DNA of 41,550 nucleotides from Micromonospora sicca (GTDB lineage: Bacteria > Actinomycetota > Actinomycetes > Mycobacteriales > Micromonosporaceae). The stretch spans positions 1 to 41,550 of the forward strand of contig NZ_QGKS01000286.1 in NCBI RefSeq assembly GCF_003172935.1. The letters run 5' to 3'. The notes below the pieces were generated by a model. The model did no database searches. It was not told where the DNA came from and was given only the letters and a program-made list of their open reading frames with translations. Each line of letters starts with the position of its first letter. The stretch's first letter is position 1. The position numbers and the translations under genes are program-made. Below are positions 33,083 through 40,116 of the stretch, piece after piece.

Positions 33083-33116
33083 ATCATATCGTCGTTTCGT
33101 TGAATGACAATATGAT
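33083..33116. promoter_or_regulatory. Overlapping divergent promoters with inverted -10 boxes
   Basis: ATCATAT (33083-33089) and ATATGAT (33110-33116) are inverted copies. Read outward, each supplies TATGAT, a near-perfect -10 box: for the flavoprotein (six bases before its GTG) and for the arsR at 33133. TTGAATGACAA between them may be part of the repressor site. The compact layout would let one ArsR block both genes. Confidence 0.45.
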
Positions 33117-33132
33117 GATGGCGAGGAAAGGT

Positions 33133-33471
33133 ATGACCATGAGCCAGACCGCTGCCGACCAGCCGACCGGGCCACAGAGCGCCGCTTCGGGCCTCGCGCC
33201 GCAGACGCAGGAGTTCCTCAAGGCCCTCGGCAGCCCTACCCGGCAGCGGATCATGACGCTGTTCGCCCGCGGCGCCGAGATGTCGGTGGGTGAGGTGGCC
33301 GAGCGGGTGGGCATCAGCCAGGCCACGGCGTCGCAGCAGCTGACGCTGCTGCGACGCGGCGGCGTGGTCACCTCGCGGCGAGACGGCAAGACGGTGTTCT
33401 ACCGGGCTGACCGCGACGGCGCCATCGCCGCCCTGACGGATCTGCAGTCCTATCTGGCGACCTGCTGCTGA
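33133..33471 (+). CDS. ArsR-family repressor
   Basis: Predicted 112 residues; GAGG lies six bases before the ATG at 33133, with 33139 as an alternative. Winged HTH: FLKALGSPTRQRIMTLFARG, VAERVGISQATASQQLTLLR, wing VVTSRRDGKTVFYRAD. The only cysteines are the terminal pair LATCC, so the inducer site, if As(III), would be at the C-terminus. It faces the flavoprotein gene across a 56-base shared promoter. Confidence 0.85.
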   Translation: MTMSQTAADQPTGPQSAASGLAPQTQEFLKALGSPTRQRIMTLFARGAEMSVGEVAERVGISQATASQQLTLLRRGGVVTSRRDGKTVFYRADRDGAIAALTDLQSYLATCC

Positions 33472-33551
33472 TCAGCCGGCACCAACACCGCCCCGGTGAG
33501 ATCCGGGCCTTCACGAGGCCGGCTTGACTCGACAAACTTCCTCAGCGAGAG

Positions 33552-33560
33552 TTGACTCAA
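33552..33560. promoter_or_regulatory. TTGACTCAA palindrome at the fusion-gene start
   Basis: TTGA-C-TCAA overlaps the first base of the ATG at 33560. A second copy of TTGACTC lies 28 bases upstream (33524-33530). Repeated TTGA half-sites at the start of a gene that itself encodes an ArsR domain suggest autoregulation. Confidence 0.4.
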
Positions 33561-34246
33561 TGAACGCTGAGCCTTCTTCCCTCGACGGGCGAGCCCGCAT
33601 CCACGCCGCCCTCGGTGACCCGGCACGCCTGGCGATCGTCGACGCGCTCACCTTGGGCGACGCCTCCCCCGGGGAGATCGCACACACGCTCGGCATGCCG
33701 ACGAACCTGGTCGCCCACCACGTCAAGGTCCTCACCGACGCCGGCCTGGTCATCAAGGGCCGCTCCGAGGGCGACCGGCGTCGCACCTACCTGCGGTTAC
33801 GCCCTGAGACGCTGGCCGCTCTCGCCACCCCGCGGCTGGCCGGCGTGGGCCGGGTGGTGTTCGTGTGTACCCACAACTCGGCCCGCTCGCAGCTGGCCGC
33901 CGCGCTGTGGAAGCAGCGCGCCCGCGGCGACGTCGCCTCCGCCGGCACGAAGCCCGCCACCCGGGTGCACCCGCGTGCGGTGGCCGTGGCCCACCGCCAC
34001 CACCTCGACCTCGACCCGACCGGCACCGCCCACGTCGCCGATGTCGTCCGTCGCGACGACCTGGTGATCGCCGTCTGTGACAACGCCCATGAGGAACTGA
34101 CCGGCCCGATCCGCCCTCGCCTGCACTGGTCGGTCCCGGACCCGGTGCGCGTGGACACCGACGAGGCGTTCGAGGCCGCCTACGCCGACCTGGCCGACCG
34201 CGTCGACCGGCTCGCGCCCGCCATCCTGCCCGGAGGTCTCCGATGA
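33560..34246 (+). CDS. ArsR-arsenate reductase fusion (HTH plus low-molecular-weight phosphatase fold)
   Basis: Predicted 228 residues; start ATG 33560. Residues about 8-85 form an ArsR-type HTH (HAALGDPARLAIVDALTLGD, MPTNLVAHHVKVLTDAGLV). From about residue 97 a low-molecular-weight phosphatase/ArsC domain begins with VFVCTHNSARSQLAAALW, containing the C-x5-R loop, and later VADVVRRDDLVIAVCDNAHE and HWSVPDPVRVDT with the general-acid Asp. Such one-chain regulator-reductases are known in actinobacteria and could couple arsenate sensing to reduction, but the HTH has no obvious As(III) Cys pair. It starts a plus-strand operon and overlaps the next gene by ATGA. Confidence 0.85.
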   Translation: MNAEPSSLDGRARIHAALGDPARLAIVDALTLGDASPGEIAHTLGMPTNLVAHHVKVLTDAGLVIKGRSEGDRRRTYLRLRPETLAALATPRLAGVGRVVFVCTHNSARSQLAAALWKQRARGDVASAGTKPATRVHPRAVAVAHRHHLDLDPTGTAHVADVVRRDDLVIAVCDNAHEELTGPIRPRLHWSVPDPVRVDTDEAFEAAYADLADRVDRLAPAILPGGLR

Positions 34247-34905
34247 CCGACATCACCGCCCACCCCCTCCAAGAGATCACCCTCGACCAGCAGGTCGCCC
34301 TGCACACCGCCGCGACGCGACTTGCTGAGGAGTTCGACGGCATCTACGGCGCCGAAACCATCGAGCGGTTCCTGCAGACCAGCTACGACCAGTTCGCCAC
34401 CGCCGCCAGCGTTGCGAACTACCTGCCGCTGCTCGCCGAGCGCTTCGCCCGCCAGCGGCTACGGGCTCTCGCCCGGGTGGAGGGTCACCACCGCGACGGG
34501 CGCCCTGTCGTGCTGTTCCTGTGCACCCACAACGCCGGCCGCTCCCAGATGGCCTTGGGTTTCTTCACCCACCTGGCCGGCGACCAGGCGATCGCCTGGT
34601 CCGGTGGCAGCGAACCCGGCATCGAGATCAACCCCTCCGCGACCGCGGCGATGACCGAACGGGGCATCGACATCTCGAAGGAGTTCCCCAAGCGGTGGAC
34701 CGACGAGGTGGTCCGGGCCGCCGACGTCGTGGTCACGATGGGCTGCGGCGACGCGTGCCCCATCTTCCCCGGGACCCGCTACGAGAACTGGATCGTGGAC
34801 GACCCCGCCGGGCTCGACCTGGCCGACGTGCGGCCGATCCGCGACGAGATTGAGCGCCACGTCCGTCGCCTGCTCGACGAACTGAACGTCCCCGCCACCC
34901 GATAA
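34243..34905 (+). CDS. arsC: Arsenate reductase ArsC with N-terminal three-helix domain
   Basis: Predicted 220 residues. The first ~75 residues are helical (LHTAATRLAEEFDGIYGAET, FLQTSYDQFATAASVANYLP), the three-helix bundle seen before the catalytic domain in actinobacterial enzymes. The phosphatase-fold domain has VLFLCTHNAGRSQMALGFF, then TDEVVRAADVVVTMGCGDAC, with the resolving Cys region, and WIVDDPAGLDLADVRPIRDE. It reduces arsenate to arsenite, probably using mycothiol and mycoredoxin in this kind of organism. Translation is coupled to the fusion gene before it. Confidence 0.9.
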   Translation: MTDITAHPLQEITLDQQVALHTAATRLAEEFDGIYGAETIERFLQTSYDQFATAASVANYLPLLAERFARQRLRALARVEGHHRDGRPVVLFLCTHNAGRSQMALGFFTHLAGDQAIAWSGGSEPGIEINPSATAAMTERGIDISKEFPKRWTDEVVRAADVVVTMGCGDACPIFPGTRYENWIVDDPAGLDLADVRPIRDEIERHVRRLLDELNVPATR

Positions 34906-34955
34906 CCAATCTGCCCGACGATCCGGGACAGCACCATCATGGGAGATAAAGACTG

Positions 34956-35699
34956 ATGACCATCGCACTTCGGCGGCGCCTGCTGGCCGAGTTCGTCGGC
35001 ACCGCCCTGCTGGTCACCGCCGTGGTCGGCTCCGGCATCATGGCCGCCACCCTCTCCCCCGGCGACGTCGGGCTCCAACTGCTGGAGAACTCCACCGCCA
35101 CCGCGTTCGCCCTCGGCGCGCTGATCCTGATCTTCGGCCCAGCCTCCGGCGCGCACTTCAACCCCGTCGTCTCCGCCGCTGACTGGTTCCTCGGCCGCCG
35201 CGCCGGCACCGGCCTCACCGCCCGAGACCTGGGCGGCTACGTCGTGGCGCAGGTGCTGGGTGCGATCGCCGGGTCCGTGCTGGCGAACCTGATGTTCGAC
35301 CACGCCGCCGTCGACTTCTCCGGCAAGGACCGCGCCGCCGGGCACCTCTGGCTGGGTGAAGTTGTCGCCACCACCGGCCTGATCCTGCTGATCTTCGCCC
35401 TCGCCCGCTCCGGCCGCGCCGCGGTCGCACCCGCCGCCGTCGGCGCCTACATCGGCGCCGCCTACTGGTTCACCTCGTCGACCTCGTTCGCCAACCCGGC
35501 CGTCACCATCGGCCGCGCGTTCACCGACACCTTCGCCGGCATCGCCCCCACCTCCGTGCCGGGCTTCGTCGTCGCGCAGCTTGTGGGCCTTGCCGTCGGT
35601 GTCGGCCTGCTCGCCGCCCTCTACCCCGACGCGGGCGCCGCCGCCGACCAGGTAGTCGTCCCCACCGACGAGGACGCCGCCGTCGGCCGCCGCTCATGA
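34956..35699 (+). CDS. aqpS: Aquaglyceroporin (MIP family), arsenite channel candidate
   Basis: Predicted 247 residues with six membrane helices and two half-helix motifs: GAHFNPVVSA (N-P-V) and SFANPAVTIG (N-P-A). The first NPA-type motif has Val for Ala. Placed between arsenate reductase genes, it corresponds to the AqpS arrangement described in Sinorhizobium meliloti, where arsenite produced by ArsC flows out down its gradient. No ArsB, ACR3 or ArsA gene is seen in the window. GGGAG with some distance precedes the ATG. Its stop overlaps the next start by ATGA. Confidence 0.85.
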   Translation: MTIALRRRLLAEFVGTALLVTAVVGSGIMAATLSPGDVGLQLLENSTATAFALGALILIFGPASGAHFNPVVSAADWFLGRRAGTGLTARDLGGYVVAQVLGAIAGSVLANLMFDHAAVDFSGKDRAAGHLWLGEVVATTGLILLIFALARSGRAAVAPAAVGAYIGAAYWFTSSTSFANPAVTIGRAFTDTFAGIAPTSVPGFVVAQLVGLAVGVGLLAALYPDAGAAADQVVVPTDEDAAVGRRS

Positions 35700-35878
35700 C
35701 AACCCCGCACCCACAAGGCACCGGCGGCACTCGGCCTGATGCCGGATTCGTCAACCGCCGCCGTGCCCCCGGCCGCTACCGGACGCTCGACCGCAACAGC
35801 GACCCGGCCCACCTGTTCCCCGACCCCGAGGACAAGCCGGTCAACCGGCCCTCGCACCGCATGGAAGGCACCCGATGA
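35696..35878 (+). CDS. 60-residue protein wedged between aquaporin and arsC
   Basis: The frame overlaps both neighbours by four bases (ATGA at each end), so it is almost surely translated. It reads GGTRPDAGFVNRRRAPGRYR, TLDRNSDPAHLFPDPEDKPV and ends HRMEGTR: basic, Pro-rich, no membrane helix and no Cys. No family is recognised. It could be a small partner of the channel or the reductase, or a spacer maintaining coupling. Confidence 0.6.
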   Translation: MTTPHPQGTGGTRPDAGFVNRRRAPGRYRTLDRNSDPAHLFPDPEDKPVNRPSHRMEGTR

Positions 35879-36282
35879 GCGACAAGCCCAGCGTCCTGTT
35901 CGTCTGCGTCCACAACGCCGGCCGCTCCCAGATGGCCGCCGGCTGGCTGCGCCACCTCGCCGGCGACACCGTCGAAGTCCGCTCCGCCGGCGGCGCCCCC
36001 GCCGACCAGATCAACCCCGCCGCCGTCGAGGCCATGCGCGAGGTCGGCATCGACATCACCGACCAGACCCCCAAGCTCCTGGAGTACGAGACCGCGGAGT
36101 CCTCCGACGTCATCGTCACCATGGGCTGCGGCGACGCCTGCCCCGTCTTCCCCGGCAAGCGCTACGAGGACTGGAAGCTCGAAGACCCCGCCGGCAAGGG
36201 CGTCGACGCCGTCCGCCCCATCCGCGACGAGATCCGCACACGCGTGGAGAGGCTACTTACCGAGCTGCGCCCCACCGCCTGA
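35875..36282 (+). CDS. arsC: Arsenate reductase ArsC (low-molecular-weight phosphatase fold)
   Basis: Predicted 135 residues. The nucleophilic loop is VLFVCVHNAGRSQMAAGWLR (C-x5-R). The later segments SSDVIVTMGCGDACPVFPGK and WKLEDPAGKGVDAVRPIRDE hold the resolving Cys residues and the general-acid Asp. It lacks the three-helix domain of the 34243 gene, so the two reductases are not simple copies. It is the last intact gene of the plus-strand operon. Confidence 0.9.
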   Translation: MSDKPSVLFVCVHNAGRSQMAAGWLRHLAGDTVEVRSAGGAPADQINPAAVEAMREVGIDITDQTPKLLEYETAESSDVIVTMGCGDACPVFPGKRYEDWKLEDPAGKGVDAVRPIRDEIRTRVERLLTELRPTA

Positions 36283-36408
36283 CATCGCCGTCGTTGCCGC
36301 CCGCTGGATCCCCACCCCGGCGGCGGCTCACCCCTGAGCAGGAGCCCCTCTATCCTGACCGGCGCCGCCCACGGTCCGACCTGCTCGGCCGGGCCCCGGG
36401 GCCGACAG

Positions 36409-36930
36409 CTACCCGCGCAGCCGGGAGGCGATGTCGGCGACCGTCGCCTTCGCTGTCCGGCCGACACCCACCAGCGTGGCTGACGCCGGCCCCGTCCAAT
36501 CGCCGTAACCCAACAAGTAGAGGCGAGGCTCGTCCACCGACCGAGTGCCCTCGGTGGCCACCTTGCCTTGCCGCCACCCGGGCAGCAGCGACGCGAGGTG
36601 GGCGAGGTTGGGCTGGAAACCCGTACACCAGATGATGGCATCGCAGGGCTGCTCGGCACCATCGGCCCACCACACGCCACGATCGGTCAGCCGCACGAAC
36701 ATCGGACGGGCGTGCAGGTACCTGTACGGGCGCGACGCCCGGGAGGCGGAGTACGCGCCGATCCGCCGGTGGATCACCGCGGCGGCCGCGTACGCCCACC
36801 CGATGGTGCGCCGGCTCGCCGACCAGGCCGCCGTCCGTCGGCCAGTGAAGTCGGTGTCGGCGGAGGGCCAGTCCGTCACCTACGACGACGGGCCCTCGAC
36901 GGCCGACGCGCCGACCGGCGGGGTGCCGCC
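36409..36930 (-). pseudogene. Flavin monooxygenase-like remnant
   Basis: The minus strand encodes the C-terminal half of an ArsO-like flavoprotein: [60 protein letters not shown]. Upstream, the NADPH-binding motif appears in another frame as GPVVVGDG near 36880-36905, so at least one frameshift separates the parts, and the FAD-binding N-terminus is missing. It converges on the arsC gene before it. It marks the right limit of the arsenic island. Confidence 0.65.
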
Positions 36931-37322
36931 GCGTCCTCAATGGACCGCAGGCGGCTGGCCGGACGCCGGGCGTACACCCGGCCGGGCTGGACGATCCCCC
37001 GCCCGTACTGAGGGCGTACCGCACCATGCGTGGGTCATCCTAGGAAAACACCTGTACGAGCAGCCCTCGGAAATGACCTTGCGTGATGGCGTGACCACCC
37101 ACGGGATTCGGCCGTTTGGCCTATTAACGGGGTCGCCCATGCAGGTCTGTGTCACAAAAAGCTGCGGATTCTGCAGACACCGTTACAGTGGAGGTAACCG
37201 CACGTCACAGGGCGAGGAAGTGTACGACACAAGAGGCGGAACCGAAAATATTTGTGGTCCCGGTCACTTTACTTCCCGCTCGTGTGTGTCAGACTGCGGT
37301 GGTCGCGGGCGTTACACCCCGC
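36931..37322. other. No convincing gene; lower-GC stretch
   Basis: From about 37130 the DNA is noticeably less GC-rich than its surroundings. A plus-strand frame from GTG 37149 encodes SQKAADSADTVTVEVTARHR and runs to 37388, but its last third is the minus-strand terminator read backwards, so I do not call it. The composition shift suggests the junction of the arsenic island and phage-derived DNA. Confidence 0.35.
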
Positions 37323-37379
37323 AAAAAAAGAAGAACGCCCCGCCCCCGGCCTGGAAACCATAGGAGCGGAGCGCCCTTC
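37323..37379 (-). terminator. Strong rho-independent terminator (minus strand)
   Basis: On the minus strand, GAAGGGCGCTCCGCTCC (37379-37363) can pair fully, using G-U wobbles, with GGGGGCGGGGCGTTCTTC (37347-37330), and is followed by seven T. It lies 24 bases after the stop of the small membrane protein gene at 37403. Such a classical T-tract terminator is uncommon in this GC-rich DNA and typical of actinophages. A second hairpin (37389-37419) overlaps the stop. Confidence 0.75.
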
Positions 37380-37402
37380 ACCTGCTAGATGTGGCCCTGT
37401 CG

Positions 37403-37573
37403 TTAGACGGGGCTACATCCGTTTAGGGCTCCGTAGAGCCCCACCGCGGCGGTCGCCACCTTCAGGATGATGAACGCCACGTCGCCGGCCTTCTTCCACC
37501 ACGAGGTGGTGGGTCTTGGCCGCCTGCCCTTCCGGCGCGGGCGCCGGCGGGGCGGAGGTGTATCACTCGACAT
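37403..37573 (-). CDS. 56-residue membrane protein, probably phage-derived
   Basis: ATG 37573 follows GGGAG at eight bases. The N-terminal half is very basic (PPPRRRPRRKGRRPRPTTSW) and the C-terminal half is one membrane helix (DVAFIILKVATAAVGLYGAL), ending NGCSPV. A longer frame from 37711 is possible. Small basic one-helix proteins with their own terminator are common in prophages of actinomycetes. It may be a holin-like or superinfection-related protein; this is a guess. Confidence 0.6.
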   Translation of the reverse strand: MSSDTPPPRRRPRRKGRRPRPTTSWWKKAGDVAFIILKVATAAVGLYGALNGCSPV

Positions 37574-37839
37574 CGGTCGAGCTCCCTTCCCGGGGGGACG
37601 TTCGCCCCCCGAGCTCTCGGGGGCGGGTTCCCTCGAGGTCGGGATACTTGCGCCGGTGCCAGTGAAGAACTCTACCGGTCCGGGGGCACCGGGTGCGCGA
37701 AACCTTGGCATGATCGGCTGATTTTGCTCTCCAATTTGGTGGGTTATGCCCTTTATATGCGCGAAGAAGTGACCGCTCCGGCGGCGATTCGCCGTCACGG
37801 TGTGTCGCCCGGGGCCTCGAACTGGGTCCATGCGATCAC

Positions 37840-37917
37840 CTTGACCTGGTCTCCGAGATCAAGGCGGGCACGCTCGCGCTGGAGCCGTTCGAGCCCACGC
37901 TGGTGCAACCGTCCAGC
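37840..37917 (+). pseudogene. dcd: dCTP deaminase (dcd) N-terminal fragment
   Basis: The plus strand reads LDLVSEIKAGTLALEPFEPT then LVQPSS, the well-conserved start of dCTP deaminase (usual form: D-R-D-I...E-I-x-A-G-x-[LV]-x-[LI]-x-P-[FY]...V-Q-P-S-S). The initiating codons and everything after the QPSS motif, including the active site, are absent; the frame continues as unrelated sequence. It is a 26-codon scar of a housekeeping gene or of a phage copy. Confidence 0.55.
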
Positions 37918-38040
37918 ATGGCGCTCGAGAAGCTGCCCGCCGCCGGCGAGACACAACCCGCGCAGCTCCCCTACTGTTCGCGCGGACCCGGGGGGGGTCG
38001 AGCCCGTAAGCCGCCAGTCGGCAGGTTGGCGAGCGGGCTG

Positions 38041-38079
38041 ACCGGGGCGGCAGGAAATCACGGGGCCTGCCGCCCCGGT
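38041..38079. terminator. Perfect GC-rich hairpin before phage genes
   Basis: ACCGGGGCGGCAGG and its exact complement are separated by eleven bases. It sits 23 bases before the first phage-like gene. It has no T-tract; it could end upstream transcription or cap the phage transcript. Confidence 0.5.
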
Positions 38080-38102
38080 TCACCCGGGACAGGGGGTGAG
38101 GC

Positions 38103-38459
38103 ATGGCGGTCCTGCTGGCAGACGGCCTCTACCAGGTGCGCAAGCGGCAGCACCCCGCCGAGCCGGACGCTCACGGCACCCCGGTCCCCCGCCCGGACAA
38201 CGCCTCGGTCACCGACCCGGTGCCGGGCGCCGCGGTGGAGCAGCCCGACGGGTCGTGGAAGTTGCGACTCGACCCGTCCGTGTGGCCGGTCCGCGCGCAG
38301 GACACCGTGGTCACCGACGACAGCATCCGCACGTGGACGGTGACCGGGATCCCCAGACTGCACGAGGTGCCCAACGTGCCGGACGTCGACTACGTCGAGG
38401 TGCAGGCCCGGATCGTCCCACCGGAGGTGGATCGTGGCTACCCGGTTCCGACCGCGTAA
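38103..38459 (+). CDS. Phage head-closure-like protein
   Basis: Predicted 118 residues; ATG 38103 follows GGGGTGAGGC. Sequence features AVLLADGLYQVRKRQ, TDDSIRTWTVTGIPRLHEVP and DYVEVQARIVPPEVDRG suggest a small beta-barrel of the head-to-tail connector kind (stopper/head completion). The assignment rests mostly on position and size before a head-associated gene. The gene overlaps the next by 26 bases. Confidence 0.55.
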   Translation: MAVLLADGLYQVRKRQHPAEPDAHGTPVPRPDNASVTDPVPGAAVEQPDGSWKLRLDPSVWPVRAQDTVVTDDSIRTWTVTGIPRLHEVPNVPDVDYVEVQARIVPPEVDRGYPVPTA

Positions 38460-38958
38460 CGGGCTCGAGCAGATCGTCGCGGCGATGGTCGCCCGCAAGG
38501 TGCAGGCCATCACCGACGAGGTCGCCGACGTTGCCCGGGACAATGCCCCCGGGACGAAGACGTGGCACACGTTCGGCGACGAGGAGGTCCGGCCGGAGCA
38601 CCGGGACGCGCACGGCCAGGAGGTGCCGGAGAACCTGCGGTTCGTCGTGGACAGCCCCGACTACGACCAGGCCCACTACGGCGCGCCGCCGAAGCAGCAG
38701 CTGCGGCACCCGCGTGACCGCGACGCCACCCCCGGCCTGACCGTCAACTGCCGCTGCCAGGCCATCGAGGACCCGGCCGGCCTGTCCCGCGGGATCGAGG
38801 CGCACCCGGTGGAGATCCGGGTTGCCACGGTGGTCGGGCACGTCACCTCGGTCGGTCCGCGCGTGAGCGACGCCGAGTTCGGCACCGCCGAGGACGACGC
38901 CGCCCGGTACATGGGCAGGGCGGTGCAGGAGGTCGCAGCCCGGCACCGGACTCGGTAG
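38434..38958 (+). CDS. Phage minor head/connector protein
   Basis: Predicted 174 residues from GTG 38434, which has GGAGG six bases upstream. The N-terminal helix region LEQIVAAMVARKVQAITDEV resembles HK97 gp10-type connector proteins. A central region with EEVRPEHRDAHGQEVPENLR and TPGLTVNCRCQAI (N-C-R-C) matches the Mu gpF-like minor head domain, whose C-R-C motif binds metal. The C-terminal part returns to a small helical segment. It could be a fusion of these two modules, typical of actinophage connectors. Confidence 0.6.
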   Translation: MATRFRPRNGLEQIVAAMVARKVQAITDEVADVARDNAPGTKTWHTFGDEEVRPEHRDAHGQEVPENLRFVVDSPDYDQAHYGAPPKQQLRHPRDRDATPGLTVNCRCQAIEDPAGLSRGIEAHPVEIRVATVVGHVTSVGPRVSDAEFGTAEDDAARYMGRAVQEVAARHRTR

Positions 38959-39023
38959 CCGGACGTAAGCCCACCTGGGTGCCTACGGTGCACGCCGTCC
39001 ACCCGGCGACGGAGGTGCCCTCG

Positions 39024-39281
39024 ATGACCCGCAACGCCCCCAGCCAGAAGCCCGAGGCCGAGACCACCGAGCCGGCCGCCGCTACGCCGGCGAAGGTGAC
39101 CGAGCCGGCCGCGGCCGCCCCGGTGGATGCCTCCGCCGCCGACCCGGGTGACGGCCTGGTCGAGGTGGAGCTCACCACCCACTACCGCGAAGCCGGCGAG
39201 GACTACCTGCCCGGCGCGAAGATCCGCGTGTCGACCGAGCGGGCCGCAGCGCTGCGGTGGTCGGGGCGCGCGAAGCCGTGA
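39024..39281 (+). CDS. Phage structural-region hypothetical protein
   Basis: Predicted 85 residues; ATG 39024 with GGAGG eight bases upstream. An Ala/Pro/Glu-rich, probably disordered N-terminal half is followed by a short conserved-looking module: GLVEVELTTHYREAGEDYLP, GAKIRVSTERAAALRWSG. Small proteins with this terminal module lie in head-tail gene blocks of actinophages. It overlaps the next gene by GTGA. Confidence 0.55.
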   Translation: MTRNAPSQKPEAETTEPAAATPAKVTEPAAAAPVDASAADPGDGLVEVELTTHYREAGEDYLPGAKIRVSTERAAALRWSGRAKP

Positions 39282-39616
39282 CCGGGACGTCCGCCGAGAT
39301 CGACGGGGTCGCCCTGGCCATCGAGGTCCTCAAGGCGGCCCCGGTCATCACGGAGAAGTTCGGCGGCCCGGACCGCGTGTCCGGGCTGAACGAGCCGCCG
39401 TTCCCGCACCTGCGGGTCATCGCCCTGCCGGGCGGGGACGATGGTCGGCTGCTGTGGACCGTCCGCAAGGAGCTCCAGGTCGAGGTGTGGGCGCACCCGG
39501 ACGGCCGGTCATGGCCGCCCCTGCACCGGCTTCTGTACGACGCAGCTGGGAGCTCCCGCCGGAGCTGCCCGCCGCCGTGCTCGACCCGCTGTTCGACGGC
39601 GAGCTGGACGACCTGA
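39278..39616 (+). pseudogene. Phage tail terminator-like gene, truncated
   Basis: GTG 39278 overlaps the preceding stop. The frame encodes LAIEVLKAAPVITEKFGGPD, PPFPHLRVIALPGGDDGRLL and WTVRKELQVEVWAHPDG, which look like a tail-completion protein of siphoviruses. After LLYDAAG at about 39545 the family sequence stops and the frame reads low-complexity residues to 39616. The break coincides with the start of tail chaperone-like sequence in another frame, so a deletion has removed its C-terminus together with the major tail gene. Confidence 0.5.
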
Positions 39617-39960
39617 TCGCGCTGCTCGTCGATCTGCTCGGCGAGGGCGACGGCAACGGCATCAACAAGGACGACGTCGACTTCTCCGCGCTGGTCCGCC
39701 GGATCGCCGCCAAGCCGCAGCTGGTGTCGGCGACCCTCCGCGCGATGCGCAGCTGCTACGAGCAGCTCCTCGGCCCGGAGCAGTGGCAGCGGTGGAATGA
39801 GGCCCGGCCCGGGCTCAAGAGCTACCTGCTGCTCGGGAAGACCGCGATCGCGGAGTACGGGGTGAGCCTGGGGGAAGCATTGGGCTTGTCCTCTTCCTCC
39901 GAAGACGGGTGGGACGACGTCGAAGCCGACCTCGCCGGCCGCGACGTCGACGCGCGGCGG
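39511..39960 (+). pseudogene. Tail assembly chaperone-like gene, truncated at both ends
   Basis: From about 39545 the frame reads WELPPELPAAVLDPLFDGEL, DDLIALLVDLLGEGDGNGIN and EQLLGPEQWQRWNEARPGLK, consistent with tail assembly chaperones of actinophages. A possible ATG lies at 39511. Then GWDDVEADLAGRDVDARRIW resembles the start of the second, frameshift-expressed chaperone ORF. After that the reading decays into unrelated residues before the integrase end at 40117. Tape measure and later tail genes are absent. Confidence 0.5.
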
Positions 39961-40116
39961 ATCTGGCTCCCGGCGGGCCACCCGCAGCCCGGTCGATCAC
40001 TGCAAGACACCGAGCCAGCCGGTCACCCTCACCCTTGGCGCGGCCGACGGCTGATGCGGCATGGCCAACCAGCCCGGGTTTCCCGCCAGCGGAAGCACGA
40101 CGTCGATCTGCGTCGA

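Noticed and set aside
37149..37388. Plus-strand 79-residue frame from a GTG
   Set aside because: Its last third is the stem and T-tract of the minus-strand terminator read backwards, and no clear ribosome binding site or family supports it.
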